A stretch of DNA of 12,301 bases from CAUZEO01 sp963578625. Its GTDB lineage: Bacteria; Verrucomicrobiota; Kiritimatiellia; SLOV01. Location: positions 1-12,301 of the forward strand of contig CAUZEO010000146.1 in assembly GCA_963578625.1 (NCBI GenBank). Direction: 5' to 3'. The notes under the pieces are model-generated. The model had not been told where the DNA came from and ran no database searches. It was given only the letters and a program-made list of their open reading frames with translations. Below are positions 1-6,461 of this stretch, piece after piece; positions within the stretch are counted from its first letter, which is position 1; every line of letters starts with the position of its first letter. A program made the position numbers and the translations under genes.

Positions 1-2
1 TT

Positions 3-1364
3 GGCCCAGCGGGGAAGTTTCTCCGTTTCCCCACCGTGTTCTGGGTAGCGAGTAGTGACGCCGCGGTTCAAGCTGTGTGTGTGACAGGGATGGTTGCGGC
101 GCTTGTCGCGGGGCTGGGTCTGCTGGGCCCCCTGCCTTTTTTTTTGATGTGGGTCCTCTACTTGTCCATATGCACGGCCGGCCAGATTTTCCTGGGGTAT
201 CAATGGGACATCCTGCTTCTGGAAACTGGGTTTCTTGCGATCTTCTTCGCCCCGTGGCGGGTGCGGCCCGGCCTTCGGTTCGCGCGGGAGCCTTCGCGCA
301 TCATCCTTTTTTTATACCGATGGCTCATGTTCCGGCTGATGCTGGGATCGGGGCTGGTCAAGATCGGCAGCGGAGACGAAACGTGGTGGCCCTTGATGAG
401 CGCCATGTCGGTTCACTATGAGACCCAGCCGATCCCCACCTGGACTGCGTGGTATATGCATAACCTGCCGGCGGGCATGCACAAACTCTCGACCGCATCA
501 ACCCTGATGCTGGAACTCCTGGTACCTTTTCTCCTGTTTGCCCCACGCCGGCTCCGCCTACTGGCGGCATGCTCCTTCATTGGGCTGCAGATTATTATTC
601 TCTCCGCTGGTAACTATACGTTTTTCAATTGGCTCACCATCGTGCTGTGCATTCCATTGCTTGACGACTCGCTGCTCCCTGCGAAACTCCGAAATCGAAT
701 CGTACGCATCGACATGAAAGACGGACCCCGATGGCTCGGCGCAAGCCTTGCCGTCGTCCGACTCACTCTTCTCTGCCTCCTCCTGACGGTTTCCTGTGGC
801 CTGTTTTTCGGGCAAGCAAATCGGTTTCTCACCCGATTTCAACTCGGCGGAGAATACCGGATGGTCAGACCGATTTCGGAACTGTACCGCGCCATTTCAC
901 CGTTCCGTTCGATCAGCACCTACGGCCTCTTCGCGGTTATGACGACAGACCGGCCGGAGATTACGATCCAGGGCAGCGTGGACGGGAGAGAATGGAAGGA
1001 GTACGTATTTAAATACAAACCCGGCCCCAGGGACCGCGCGCCGCCGTTCGTCGCTCCACACCAACCGCGCCTGGACTGGCAGTTGTGGTTTGCCGCGCTG
1101 AGATCGTATCAAAACAACTCGACCCGGGGCTGGATGGAGCCTTTCCTGACCCGTTTGCTCCAGGGATCGGAACCGGTGCTTGCTCTTCTCTCGGAAAATC
1201 CGTTTCCCCATCATCCGCCGAAATATGTGCGCGCGATCATCAGCGACTACCGGTTCACCGACCCGGCCACGCGAAAAGAAACTGGAAATTGGTGGAGCAG
1301 TTCCGGTGACCGCCTGTACGCCCCGCCACTTCGTTTGCCGGAGGAGATCGAGCCATCCGAGTGA
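3..1364 (+). CDS. Lipase maturation factor (LMF1-like) membrane protein, 5'-partial
   Basis: This is a multi-pass membrane protein of the lipase maturation factor family. In animals LMF1 is an ER chaperone needed to fold dimeric lipases; the role of the bacterial members is not established. The reading frame is open to the window edge. The family-like stretch FPTVFWVASSDAA falls at the very beginning, and homologues normally have sequence before it, so the true start probably lies upstream; a GTG at 36 is only an internal candidate. Visible family features are GYQWDILLLETGFLA, a GSGLVKIGSGDETWW stretch, HYETQPIPTWTAWYMHNLP and GNYTFFNWLTI, with hydrophobic helices between them. The C-terminal third (from about nt 930) is soluble and rich in Trp and Pro, as expected for the family. 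The gene ends 58 nt before the FxsA-family gene on the same strand. Family assignment is strong; function is unknown. Confidence 0.85.
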   Translation, partial: GPAGKFLRFPTVFWVASSDAAVQAVCVTGMVAALVAGLGLLGPLPFFLMWVLYLSICTAGQIFLGYQWDILLLETGFLAIFFAPWRVRPGLRFAREPSRIILFLYRWLMFRLMLGSGLVKIGSGDETWWPLMSAMSVHYETQPIPTWTAWYMHNLPAGMHKLSTASTLMLELLVPFLLFAPRRLRLLAACSFIGLQIIILSAGNYTFFNWLTIVLCIPLLDDSLLPAKLRNRIVRIDMKDGPRWLGASLAVVRLTLLCLLLTVSCGLFFGQANRFLTRFQLGGEYRMVRPISELYRAISPFRSISTYGLFAVMTTDRPEITIQGSVDGREWKEYVFKYKPGPRDRAPPFVAPHQPRLDWQLWFAALRSYQNNSTRGWMEPFLTRLLQGSEPVLALLSENPFPHHPPKYVRAIISDYRFTDPATRKETGNWWSSSGDRLYAPPLRLPEEIEPSE

Positions 1365-1422
1365 AATTCACCGAAATTCGCGGTGCAAAAGAGCAGGCGA
1401 ATCTGGCAGTATCCCTGAAGAC

Positions 1423-1824
1423 ATGATTTTTACCGTTCTTTTCGCCCTTTTCATCACCATCCCGATCCTCGAGATTGCTTTGCTCTTGAGCGTAAAAGAC
1501 TTCATCGGGTTCAACGGCACTTTGGCGCTGGTGGTCGCGACGGCACTGTTGGGAGCGTGGCTGGCACGGTGGCAGGGGCTTCGGCAAATCGCGCTGATTC
1601 AGAAAGAGTTGGAGACAGGACGCATGCCCGCGCCTCAATTGCTCGATGGGGTCCTGATTCTCGGCGCCGGCATCGTTCTCCTGACCCCCGGATTGATTAC
1701 CGACGCAATTGGCTTTTTTCTTCTCCTGCCCCCGGGACGGGCAGTGATCAAGCGGATCGTGAAGCGAGCCATCGAGAAAAAGATGAGAAGCGGGACCATA
1801 GACGTCGTCTCGTGGGAGGAATAA
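1423..1824 (+). CDS. fxsA: FxsA family membrane protein
   Basis: This is a 133-residue FxsA-family inner-membrane protein. E. coli FxsA was named for suppressing F-exclusion of phage T7 when overproduced; its normal role is not clear. Hydrophobic segments lie at about residues 3-24, 32-49 and 74-103. The family signature is visible in the last segment: LTPGLITDAIGFFLLLPPGR, followed by a basic, Lys/Arg-rich helix and an acidic C-terminus. The frame is open back to nt 1180, but that extension overlaps the LMF gene and reads as low-complexity basic sequence. ATG 1423 begins directly with the expected N-terminal hydrophobic segment and was chosen for that reason. The ribosome binding site is weak. 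The gene probably shares a transcript with the upstream LMF-like gene (58-nt gap), although no functional link is known. Confidence 0.85.
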   Translation: MIFTVLFALFITIPILEIALLLSVKDFIGFNGTLALVVATALLGAWLARWQGLRQIALIQKELETGRMPAPQLLDGVLILGAGIVLLTPGLITDAIGFFLLLPPGRAVIKRIVKRAIEKKMRSGTIDVVSWEE

Positions 1825-2120
1825 AGTAGTCATCCACACCTGCCCCCCGAATTAAAGTGGGCACATTATTAGGTTTGGTGATTGTAGCTTCCCCCAAACC
1901 TGGAAATTCGACATTGGACATTTTCCGATTTCTGCCACTTGCAGGAGCCTGTACGGCATCGGAAATGTCGAATATCGAATGCACAATATCGAATGTCGAA
2001 GGATTTGCTCCGCGTGGTTGTTTCATCGTCGGTCATTCCCGGAGGCACATGGCACCTTGGCGGAGTGTGATGGATGGTTTATTCATGGCAATTCCTGCAC
2101 CAATGATGTAGCGTAGAACC
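1825..2120. other. Gene-free spacer before moaA with hairpins and ATCGAAT-type repeats
   Basis: I see no convincing gene in these 296 bases. Short open frames on both strands simply translate the repeats. The 5' part holds an 8-bp inverted repeat, AGGTTTGG (1871-1878) with CCAAACCT (1894-1901), without a following T-run. Next come an imperfect long hairpin and repeated ATATCGAAT units (listed separately). The last 120 bases (2000-2120) contain no structure I recognise. I found no molybdenum-cofactor riboswitch-like conserved core, and no convincing promoter for moaA, though one must lie here if the Moco genes are transcribed separately from fxsA. The sequence just before the moaA ATG has no good Shine-Dalgarno match. 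Confidence 0.6.
1906..1999. repeat. Imperfect long hairpin plus tandem ATATCGAAT repeats
   Basis: The arms GACATTTTCCGAT (1917-1929) and ATCGGAAATGTC (1958-1969) pair apart from one extra T. Between them TGCC/GGCA and CAGG/CCTG can extend the fold into a nested stem covering 1917-1969. Directly after it the 11-mer AATATCGAATG occurs at 1971-1981 and again at 1985-1995, each next to a TGTCGAA word; the related words ATTCGACATT lie at 1906-1915. From memory, arrays of ATTCGA/ATCGAAT words of this kind are dispersed between genes in several Planctomycetota and Verrucomicrobiota genomes. The structure is seen directly; the dispersed-repeat identity is an inference. Confidence 0.6.
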
Positions 2121-3101
2121 ATGCTGCAAGACGGATACGGCCGAAAAATTCATTATCTTCGCATATCCTTAACGGATATGTGCAACCTCAGGTGTGTCTA
2201 CTGCATGCCGGAGGACATGACGTTTCGTCCGGACCCCGAACTGATGACAGAGCGGGAAGTCATTCGCCTGGCCGATCTGTTCGCGGGACTCGGTTTCAAT
2301 AAATTCCGGCTCACCGGGGGCGAGCCCACTCTGCGCCCGGACCTGGTATCCATCGTGAGGCATTTGCGCGAGACCCCCGGGGCGAAATCGGTAGCGATGA
2401 CAACCAACGGTGTGTACCTCCGCCACCTTGCCGCGCCGCTTAAGGAGGCGGGAATGGACCGGGTCAACATCAGCATCGATACTCTCAACCCGAAAAAGTT
2501 CAAACAGATGACGCGCTGGGGCAACGTCGAAGAGGTGTTGGACGGCATTGCCGTCGCGGAGCAGCACGGGCTGGAGGTGAAACTCAACGCCGTGGTCGTC
2601 CGGGGATTCAACGACAAAGAGGACGTCGCGGAACTGGCCGCGCTTTCCCTCGAGCATGGATGGCAAATTCGTTTCATTGAAATCATGCCTTTCGGCAGCG
2701 TGGCCTCCTTTCAAAAAGAACACATTGTCTCGGAAAAGGAATTGAGAGCAACCATCGAAGGCAAGCTGGGACCGATGGCCCTGCAGAACGACGGGATTCT
2801 TGACGGGGAAGCGCGGCTGTTCAAGTTGGAGAATGCGGTAGGCACCATCGGATTCATCAGTTCCGTCAGCGCACCCTTTTGCGCCGGCTGCAATCGAGTG
2901 CGGTTGACCGCGGACGGGAAATTGCGGCTTTGCCTTCTCCGTGACCGGGAAGTCGATCTCCTCACCCCTCTGCGCGCCGAAGCGGACGACGACACGTTAC
3001 GGGATCTGATCTGCCGCGGCATCTACAACAAGCCGTGGGGCCACGGCCTCGCCGAGGATATCCATCCTCAACTTCGCGTGATGTCCGAAATTGGTGGATG
3101 A
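2121..3101 (+). CDS. moaA: GTP 3',8-cyclase MoaA (Moco biosynthesis, radical SAM)
   Basis: MoaA is a radical S-adenosylmethionine enzyme that rearranges GTP to 3',8-cyclo-7,8-dihydro-GTP, the first step of molybdenum cofactor synthesis; MoaC then completes cyclic pyranopterin monophosphate. The 326 residues match the family length. The N-terminal [4Fe-4S] site is the CX3CX2C motif in MCNLRCVYCMP (Cys21, 25, 28). LTGGEPTLRP (64-73) is the SAM-binding GGEP element. The second, C-terminal cluster is CX2CX13C (Cys254, 257, 271). The chain ends in the Gly-Gly dipeptide (SEIGG) that is needed for activity in characterised MoaA proteins, so the C-terminus is intact. ATG 2121 places the conserved domain at the usual distance from the start, despite a weak ribosome binding site. 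The stop codon overlaps the moeA start (ATGA), so translation is probably coupled. Confidence 0.97.
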   Translation: MLQDGYGRKIHYLRISLTDMCNLRCVYCMPEDMTFRPDPELMTEREVIRLADLFAGLGFNKFRLTGGEPTLRPDLVSIVRHLRETPGAKSVAMTTNGVYLRHLAAPLKEAGMDRVNISIDTLNPKKFKQMTRWGNVEEVLDGIAVAEQHGLEVKLNAVVVRGFNDKEDVAELAALSLEHGWQIRFIEIMPFGSVASFQKEHIVSEKELRATIEGKLGPMALQNDGILDGEARLFKLENAVGTIGFISSVSAPFCAGCNRVRLTADGKLRLCLLRDREVDLLTPLRAEADDDTLRDLICRGIYNKPWGHGLAEDIHPQLRVMSEIGG

Positions 3102-4300
3102 TTACTGTACCGGAAGCTGAACGAACCATTCTCGAATCCATCGAGAAATGTTCCGCGGCCCGGGTGCCGCTGGCGGATGCCCAGGGCCATATTTTGAGGC
3201 AGCCGATAGACGCTGACCGGGATCTCCCCCCTTTTGATCGCGTTACGATGGACGGCATTGCCGTTGCCGCGGACACCTCACGCTCCGTAAGAACGTATCG
3301 AATAGAAGCAATCCAGCCGGCAGGAGCGGAGCCACTGGCATTGGTACAGCCTGGAGGCGGCTGCATCCAGGTGATGACGGGGGCTGTGCTTCCGAAGGGA
3401 TGCGACTCCGTGATCCCGGTGGAAGAAATCTCCATTAACGGAGAATCCGCTACCGTGTCGGCGAACCTGAAGCTGACGATGGGCCAGTTTGTACACCGGC
3501 AGGGCTCGGATGAAGAAATGGGCGCAACCCTGCTGCATTCCGGCTGCGTGTTGACCTCTCCACGCATCGCCCTCGCTGCGACAACCGGCATCGCGGAAAT
3601 CCTGGTCACCCCCTTTCCGAAAGTTGCCGTTGTTTCGAACGGTGACGAACTGGTCGATATCGGCACGCCGGTGCTTCCGCATCAGATACGCCCGTCCAAC
3701 AACTACGGGATGCTCGCTGCTCTGAAGCGCAGGGGGTTCAGGAACGTAACCAACGCGCATCTTCCGGACGACCCGGGGATCATCGAGAACAGGTTGCGGC
3801 AACTGCTCGAATCGCACGATGCGGTGGTTCTAAGCGGCGGAGTATCAGCGGGCGACCGCGACTTTATTCCCCGGGCCCTGGCGAATCTTGGCGTGAAAAG
3901 CCTTTTCCATAAAGTCAGTCAGCGACCAGGAAAGCCGATGTGGTATGGGACCGCGGAAGCCGGACAACCGGTCTTTGCCCTGCCGGGAAATCCCATTTCC
4001 ACGCTGGCCTGTTTTCATCGGTTCGTTCTTCCGGCTCTGAATTACATGATGGCCGCGAATCCGCCCGATCCAATCTACGCGCAAATGGGCGAGGCCGAAT
4101 CGTTCGATCTTCCCCTGACCTACTTTCGGCCCGTTCGGGAGACGTCCGGCAAGGACGGAATACTTCGTGTCGTCCCCGCGCGCTACCAGGGGTCGGGAGA
4201 TCTGGCCGTGCTGGCAAAGAGTGACGGATTCGTGGAATTAGCTCAGGACATCAATGCCTTTCCGGAGGGAACGGTGGTTCCCTATACGCGATGGGGATGA
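3098..4300 (+). CDS. moeA: Molybdopterin molybdenumtransferase MoeA
   Basis: MoeA inserts molybdate into adenylylated molybdopterin to form active Moco. The 400 residues show the family's four-domain pattern. Visible motifs are DLPPFDRVTMDGIAVA (42-57), MTGAVLPKGCDSVIP (93-107), the central MoCF-binding domain motif VVLSGGVSAGDRDF (243-256), RPGKP (276-280) and ALPGNPIST (294-302). A C-terminal beta-rich domain IV ends near EGTVVPYTRWG. The frame is open back to 3035 inside moaA, but ATG 3098 starts right before the conserved N-terminal helix and overlaps the moaA stop in the classical ATGA arrangement, so it was chosen. The codons near the 3' end hold a perfect AGGGAAC/GTTCCCT hairpin (4266-4283) with no T-run. 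A 370-nt non-coding spacer separates the gene from moaC, so it may end its own transcript. Confidence 0.96.
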   Translation: MITVPEAERTILESIEKCSAARVPLADAQGHILRQPIDADRDLPPFDRVTMDGIAVAADTSRSVRTYRIEAIQPAGAEPLALVQPGGGCIQVMTGAVLPKGCDSVIPVEEISINGESATVSANLKLTMGQFVHRQGSDEEMGATLLHSGCVLTSPRIALAATTGIAEILVTPFPKVAVVSNGDELVDIGTPVLPHQIRPSNNYGMLAALKRRGFRNVTNAHLPDDPGIIENRLRQLLESHDAVVLSGGVSAGDRDFIPRALANLGVKSLFHKVSQRPGKPMWYGTAEAGQPVFALPGNPISTLACFHRFVLPALNYMMAANPPDPIYAQMGEAESFDLPLTYFRPVRETSGKDGILRVVPARYQGSGDLAVLAKSDGFVELAQDINAFPEGTVVPYTRWG

Positions 4301-4670
4301 GGAAGGCGTACCATTCTTGGTTTTGAATTTTTGATTGGAACCTGCGACGTGGAGGACCGTAAAGTAGCGGAAGTCGCCAAGACTTCCGATCGGCGACGAA
4401 CAAGCCCGACAAAGCCACAAAACAGCCCCGGAGCAGCACGAGCCCAACCAAGAATCCGAACTACTAAATACACTGAATCTACGAAACAGTGGCACAGCAA
4501 CCAAAGAAGGAAGAACCGCGAATGGACGGAAGCGGGAACGAATTGGGAAAATCGTAGTACAAATTCAGCAAATCGAGCGGCCAGGCGTTGGAAAAGTTTC
4601 CCCCCGATTGGATTCACTCTTTACGTGATTCGCTAAATCTGACACGACAGCATCACACTTGCAGTCAATC
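4301..4670. other. Gene-free spacer between moeA and moaC
   Basis: This stretch of 370 bases splits the Moco cluster. Open frames exist on both strands, but their translations are low-complexity (Arg/Ser/Thr-rich on +, Phe/Val/Leu-rich on -) and match no family I know, so they are left out. The spacer holds a 39-bp double-hairpin element (4362-4400, listed separately). It also holds degenerate stretches such as CTAAATACACTGAATCTACG (4463-4482) and ACCGCGAATGGACGGAAGCG (4515-4534), which resemble, from memory, decayed intergenic repeats of Verrucomicrobiota-like genomes. I see no clear promoter for moaC and no Moco riboswitch core, although a regulatory leader for moaCDE could sit here. Confidence 0.55.
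4362..4400 (+). repeat. 39-bp double-hairpin repeat, copy 1
   Basis: This element matches the one at 10897-10935 in 34 of 39 positions by eye and in the same orientation. It can form two mutually exclusive stems. The first is CGGAAGTC / GACTTCCG, perfect over 8 bp with a GCCAA loop (4368-4388). The second is GTCGCC / GGCGAC, 6 bp, using overlapping bases (4373-4397). It begins 61 nt after the moeA stop; copy 2 also lies just downstream of a + strand gene. Its identity as a member of a genome-wide family is inferred. Confidence 0.75.
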
Positions 4671-5168
4671 ATGACCACCCACGAACAAAACTTCTCTCAC
4701 CTCGACGGGCAGGGCCGCCCGCAAATGGTGGATGTCAGCGCCAAGGAAAAGTCCGCGCGCTCCGCCACCGCCCGCTCCGTGGTGAGACTTCAACCGGAAG
4801 TGTTGAATCGCCTTGTCGAGAATCAGCATCAGAGCCCCAAGGGTCCTGTCTTCCAGACTGCCATCCTCGCGGGGACCATGGCAGCCAAGAAAACTTCGGA
4901 ATTGATTCCCCTGTGTCACCCCATTCCACTCGAAGCCTGCCGGATCGAAATCCAGGTTGATGGAGAACGAGACATCGCCATCACTTGCACCTGCAAAACC
5001 TCGCAGAAAACCGGCGTGGAGATGGAAGCGCTAACCGGAGCTTCCGTGGCGGCGTTAACGGTATACGACATGTGCAAAGGGTTGTCGCGCGGAATCGAGA
5101 TCGTTGAAACGGTTCTGGTAGAAAAGTCGGGCGGGAAACGGGACTACAAACGTCCCGAATCAGGATAG
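4671..5168 (+). CDS. moaC: Cyclic pyranopterin monophosphate synthase MoaC
   Basis: MoaC converts the MoaA product 3',8-cyclo-GTP into cyclic pyranopterin monophosphate, the second step of the Moco pathway. The 165 residues fit the family length. Conserved motifs are DGQGRPQMVDVSAK near the N-terminus, AILAGTMAAKKTSELIPLCH around 64-83 (LCHPIP 81-86), MEALTGASVAALTVYDMCK (118-136), which carries the Asp133/Lys136 pair equivalent to the catalytic Asp/Lys of E. coli MoaC, and KSGGKRD (152-158). A TTG codon 12 nt upstream is in frame, but ATG 4671 gives the usual N-terminus. moaD starts 4 nt after its stop, so moaC, moaD and moaE are clearly one operon. The large gap upstream leaves open whether moaC is read through from moaA-moeA. 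Confidence 0.97.
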   Translation: MTTHEQNFSHLDGQGRPQMVDVSAKEKSARSATARSVVRLQPEVLNRLVENQHQSPKGPVFQTAILAGTMAAKKTSELIPLCHPIPLEACRIEIQVDGERDIAITCTCKTSQKTGVEMEALTGASVAALTVYDMCKGLSRGIEIVETVLVEKSGGKRDYKRPESG

Positions 5169-5172
5169 TGGC

Positions 5173-5430
5173 ATGCAGGATCAACCTGGAGCAATCGTCA
5201 CAGTGACCTGGCATGCCATGCTGCGGGAAAAGACGGGACGGGCCCAGGAGGAGGTCTCGACACGCGCAGCTACGCCCGCTGAATTATTTCTGGAGCTTGC
5301 AGCCCGGTATGAATTTTCAATTCCGGCTGATTCCATTCGTTTCGCGGTTAATGGCGAAATCGTATCTTCAAAGGACGGGCTTCAGAACGGTGACCGCGTA
5401 TCGTTTTTGCCGCCGGTCAGTGGGGGGTGA
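5173..5430 (+). CDS. moaD: Molybdopterin synthase small subunit MoaD (sulfur carrier)
   Basis: MoaD is the ubiquitin-like sulfur-carrier subunit of molybdopterin synthase. Its C-terminal glycine is adenylylated by MoeB and thiocarboxylated, then donates sulfur to cyclic pyranopterin monophosphate. The 85-residue protein ends in PPVSGG, with the required terminal Gly-Gly. The residues before it, NGDRVSFLPPV, are the characteristic last beta strand, and the internal FAVNGEIV stretch is also typical. The first seven or so residues extend a little beyond the usual beta-grasp fold, but ATG 5173 is the natural start, 4 nt after moaC. moaE begins 3 nt after the stop. No MoeB-type activating enzyme is in the window, so activation must be encoded elsewhere. 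Confidence 0.94.
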   Translation: MQDQPGAIVTVTWHAMLREKTGRAQEEVSTRAATPAELFLELAARYEFSIPADSIRFAVNGEIVSSKDGLQNGDRVSFLPPVSGG

Positions 5431-5433
5431 TTC

Positions 5434-5850
5434 GTGGGTGCATTTCGTCTCACAACCGAACCCATCGAGCCGTTTCGACTCGAGTCGGAATTAGAGAATA
5501 CGGTCACCGGCGCCCTCGTCACCTTTGCAGGTCGAGTGCGGAACCGGAACGAAGGCAGGGACGTCCTCCATCTTTTCTATGAAGGCGCGAATGAAATAGC
5601 GAGCACGGAGTTCGAGCACATTGAGACGGAAGCCCGGTCTCGATTCGAAATTGAGGACATCCGCTGCGCTCACCGGATCGGCAAGCTTGAACTCGGAGAA
5701 ATCGCGGTGTGGATCGGAGTGAGCGCCCGTCATCGGGGAGCGGCGTTCGACGGATGCCGATATCTGATCGACGAATTGAAGCAAAGATTGCCCATCTGGA
5801 AAAAGGAGCACTACGCGGATGGGGATTCAGGCTGGATTAATCATTCATGA
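5434..5850 (+). CDS. moaE: Molybdopterin synthase large subunit MoaE
   Basis: MoaE is the catalytic subunit of molybdopterin synthase; two MoaE and two MoaD subunits convert cyclic pyranopterin monophosphate into molybdopterin by adding the dithiolene sulfurs. The 138 residues match the family. Visible conserved elements are GALVTFAGRVRNRNEGRDV (26-44), LFYEGANEIASTE (47-59), AHRIGKLELGEIAV (79-92), SARHRGAAFDGC (97-108) and LKQRLPIWKKEHYADG (115-130). Lys116 and Lys123 sit seven residues apart, as do the active-site lysines (119 and 126) of E. coli MoaE. The start is GTG 5434, 3 nt after moaD; no better ATG is available that keeps the N-terminal strand. It is the last gene of the Moco block, followed by hairpins and a likely terminator. 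Confidence 0.95.
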   Translation: MGAFRLTTEPIEPFRLESELENTVTGALVTFAGRVRNRNEGRDVLHLFYEGANEIASTEFEHIETEARSRFEIEDIRCAHRIGKLELGEIAVWIGVSARHRGAAFDGCRYLIDELKQRLPIWKKEHYADGDSGWINHS

Positions 5851-5865
5851 GCAACCTAGGCGTAG

Positions 5866-5933
5866 CACGGGTATCCCGTGTAGCGAAGCCAACGGCACAG
5901 AACCTCCGCCGTGGCATGGGCTTCCAGCCCGTG
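5866..5933. repeat. Two CACGGG/CCCGTG hairpins downstream of moaE
   Basis: CACGGG (5866-5871) and CCCGTG (5875-5880) form a perfect 6-bp stem with a TAT loop. CATGGGC (5915-5921) and GCCCGTG (5927-5933) form a 7-bp stem with one G-T pair and a TTCCA loop. Both share the same CAYGGG core, as does the hairpin region at 6001-6036. From memory, GGGCTTCCAGCCC-type hairpins are common dispersed intergenic repeats in Planctomycetota and Verrucomicrobiota. No T-run follows either stem, so they are not standard terminators. Confidence 0.55.
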
Positions 5934-5964
5934 TCTGAGCAGGGAAAGAAGACGGATTGAACAC

Positions 5965-5997
5965 GAAGCGCGCAGGCTACTCGCTTGCGCTTCTTTT
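5965..5997 (+). terminator. Likely rho-independent terminator of the moaCDE operon
   Basis: GAAGCGC (5965-5971) pairs perfectly with GCGCTTC (5987-5993) across a 15-nt loop, and the stem runs directly into TTTT (5994-5997). It lies 115 nt after the moaE stop. The T-run is short and the loop is long, so this is a moderate call. On the opposite strand no T-run follows, so it would act only for + strand transcription. Confidence 0.45.
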
Positions 5998-6000
5998 CCG

Positions 6001-6024
6001 CGGCCCGGGTGCCGACACGGGCCG
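6001..6024. repeat. GC-rich perfect hairpin
   Basis: CGGCCCG (6001-6007) pairs perfectly with CGGGCCG (6018-6024). The right arm can also pair with GGCCCCGTG (6028-6036) in an alternative CACGGGCC stem (6016-6036), giving two competing folds. It sits between the putative moa terminator and the stop of the convergent globin gene, and could help end the - strand transcript, although no T-run is present. Confidence 0.45.
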
Positions 6025-6035
6025 GAGGCCCCGTG

Positions 6036-6461
6036 CTACTCTTTATTCACCATCCAGGCGGAGAAATCTTCGAGAAATCCAATGAACCCATCCAAGTGCT
6101 CAGCGGGAAATTCGTACGCTTCCGCTGCGTTTTCAAGGACCTTCTTGAAACAGTCCAGCCACACCTTCCGCGCGTGTTCGTCGATCGGAAAATTCAGGTG
6201 TCGCCGTCGCATCATGGGCGGGCCATACAACTCCTGGTACAGGGGAGGACCGCCAAGGACACCGACAAAGAACGCAGCGCTTTTTTGAGATGCCATCTTC
6301 ATGTTTTTTGGGAACAGCGATCGAAGCTCCGACTTTTCCAACTCGATATAGAAATCCTCCATCATGCGAAAGATGTTCTTCCTTCCCATCGTCCCGTAAA
6401 CTTCCCGGCTGGGACCCTCCTGCGGCGGGCCGCACGGCGGAATGTGGATTACCCAGTTCAA
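6036..6461 (-). CDS. Group II-like truncated haemoglobin
   Basis: This is a haem-binding 2-over-2 globin of about 141 residues. Such proteins bind O2 or NO and are linked to redox or nitrosative stress in some bacteria. Counting from the chosen start, the family features are EDFYIELE with Tyr38 at the B10 position, LFP with Phe50 at CD1, FFVGVLGGPPLYQELYGPP (64-82), the proximal His88 in MRRRHLNFPI, and VWLDC with Trp101 at G8, the hallmark Trp of groups II and III. GGP followed by RH and the W-x-x-C spacing resemble Mycobacterium GlbO. Two starts are possible: TTG at 6461, which overlaps the upstream ArsC/Spx-like stop as TTGA and begins MNWVIHIPPCG; and GTG at 6479, six codons longer, with a nearer AAGGA. 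I favour TTG because I recall homologues starting near the IHIP stretch, but the choice is open. Cotranscription with the upstream gene is near certain. Confidence 0.88.
   Translation of the reverse strand: MNWVIHIPPCGPPQEGPSREVYGTMGRKNIFRMMEDFYIELEKSELRSLFPKNMKMASQKSAAFFVGVLGGPPLYQELYGPPMMRRRHLNFPIDEHARKVWLDCFKKVLENAAEAYEFPAEHLDGFIGFLEDFSAWMVNKE

Noticed and set aside
1748..2111. Open frames on both strands upstream of moaA (about 84 and 92 residues)
   Set aside because: They mainly translate the ATATCGAAT repeats (e.g. SNIECTISNVE), one overlaps fxsA antisense, and neither has family features. A PGGTW-like word near 2040 hinted at a REP-associated transposase N-terminus, but nothing else supports that.
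1825..2120. Molybdenum cofactor riboswitch upstream of moaA
   Set aside because: The position is right, but I could not find the conserved core or the typical GC-rich multi-stem layout; the visible hairpins look like dispersed repeats. A covariance search would decide.
4362..4400. CRISPR-like repeat
   Set aside because: The two copies are 6.5 kb apart, are not regularly spaced, and no cas genes are present; they are dispersed hairpin repeats.
4282..4636. Overlapping open frames of about 100 residues on both strands in the moeA-moaC spacer
   Set aside because: The translations are low-complexity, match no known family, overlap the repeat element, and compete with one another on opposite strands.
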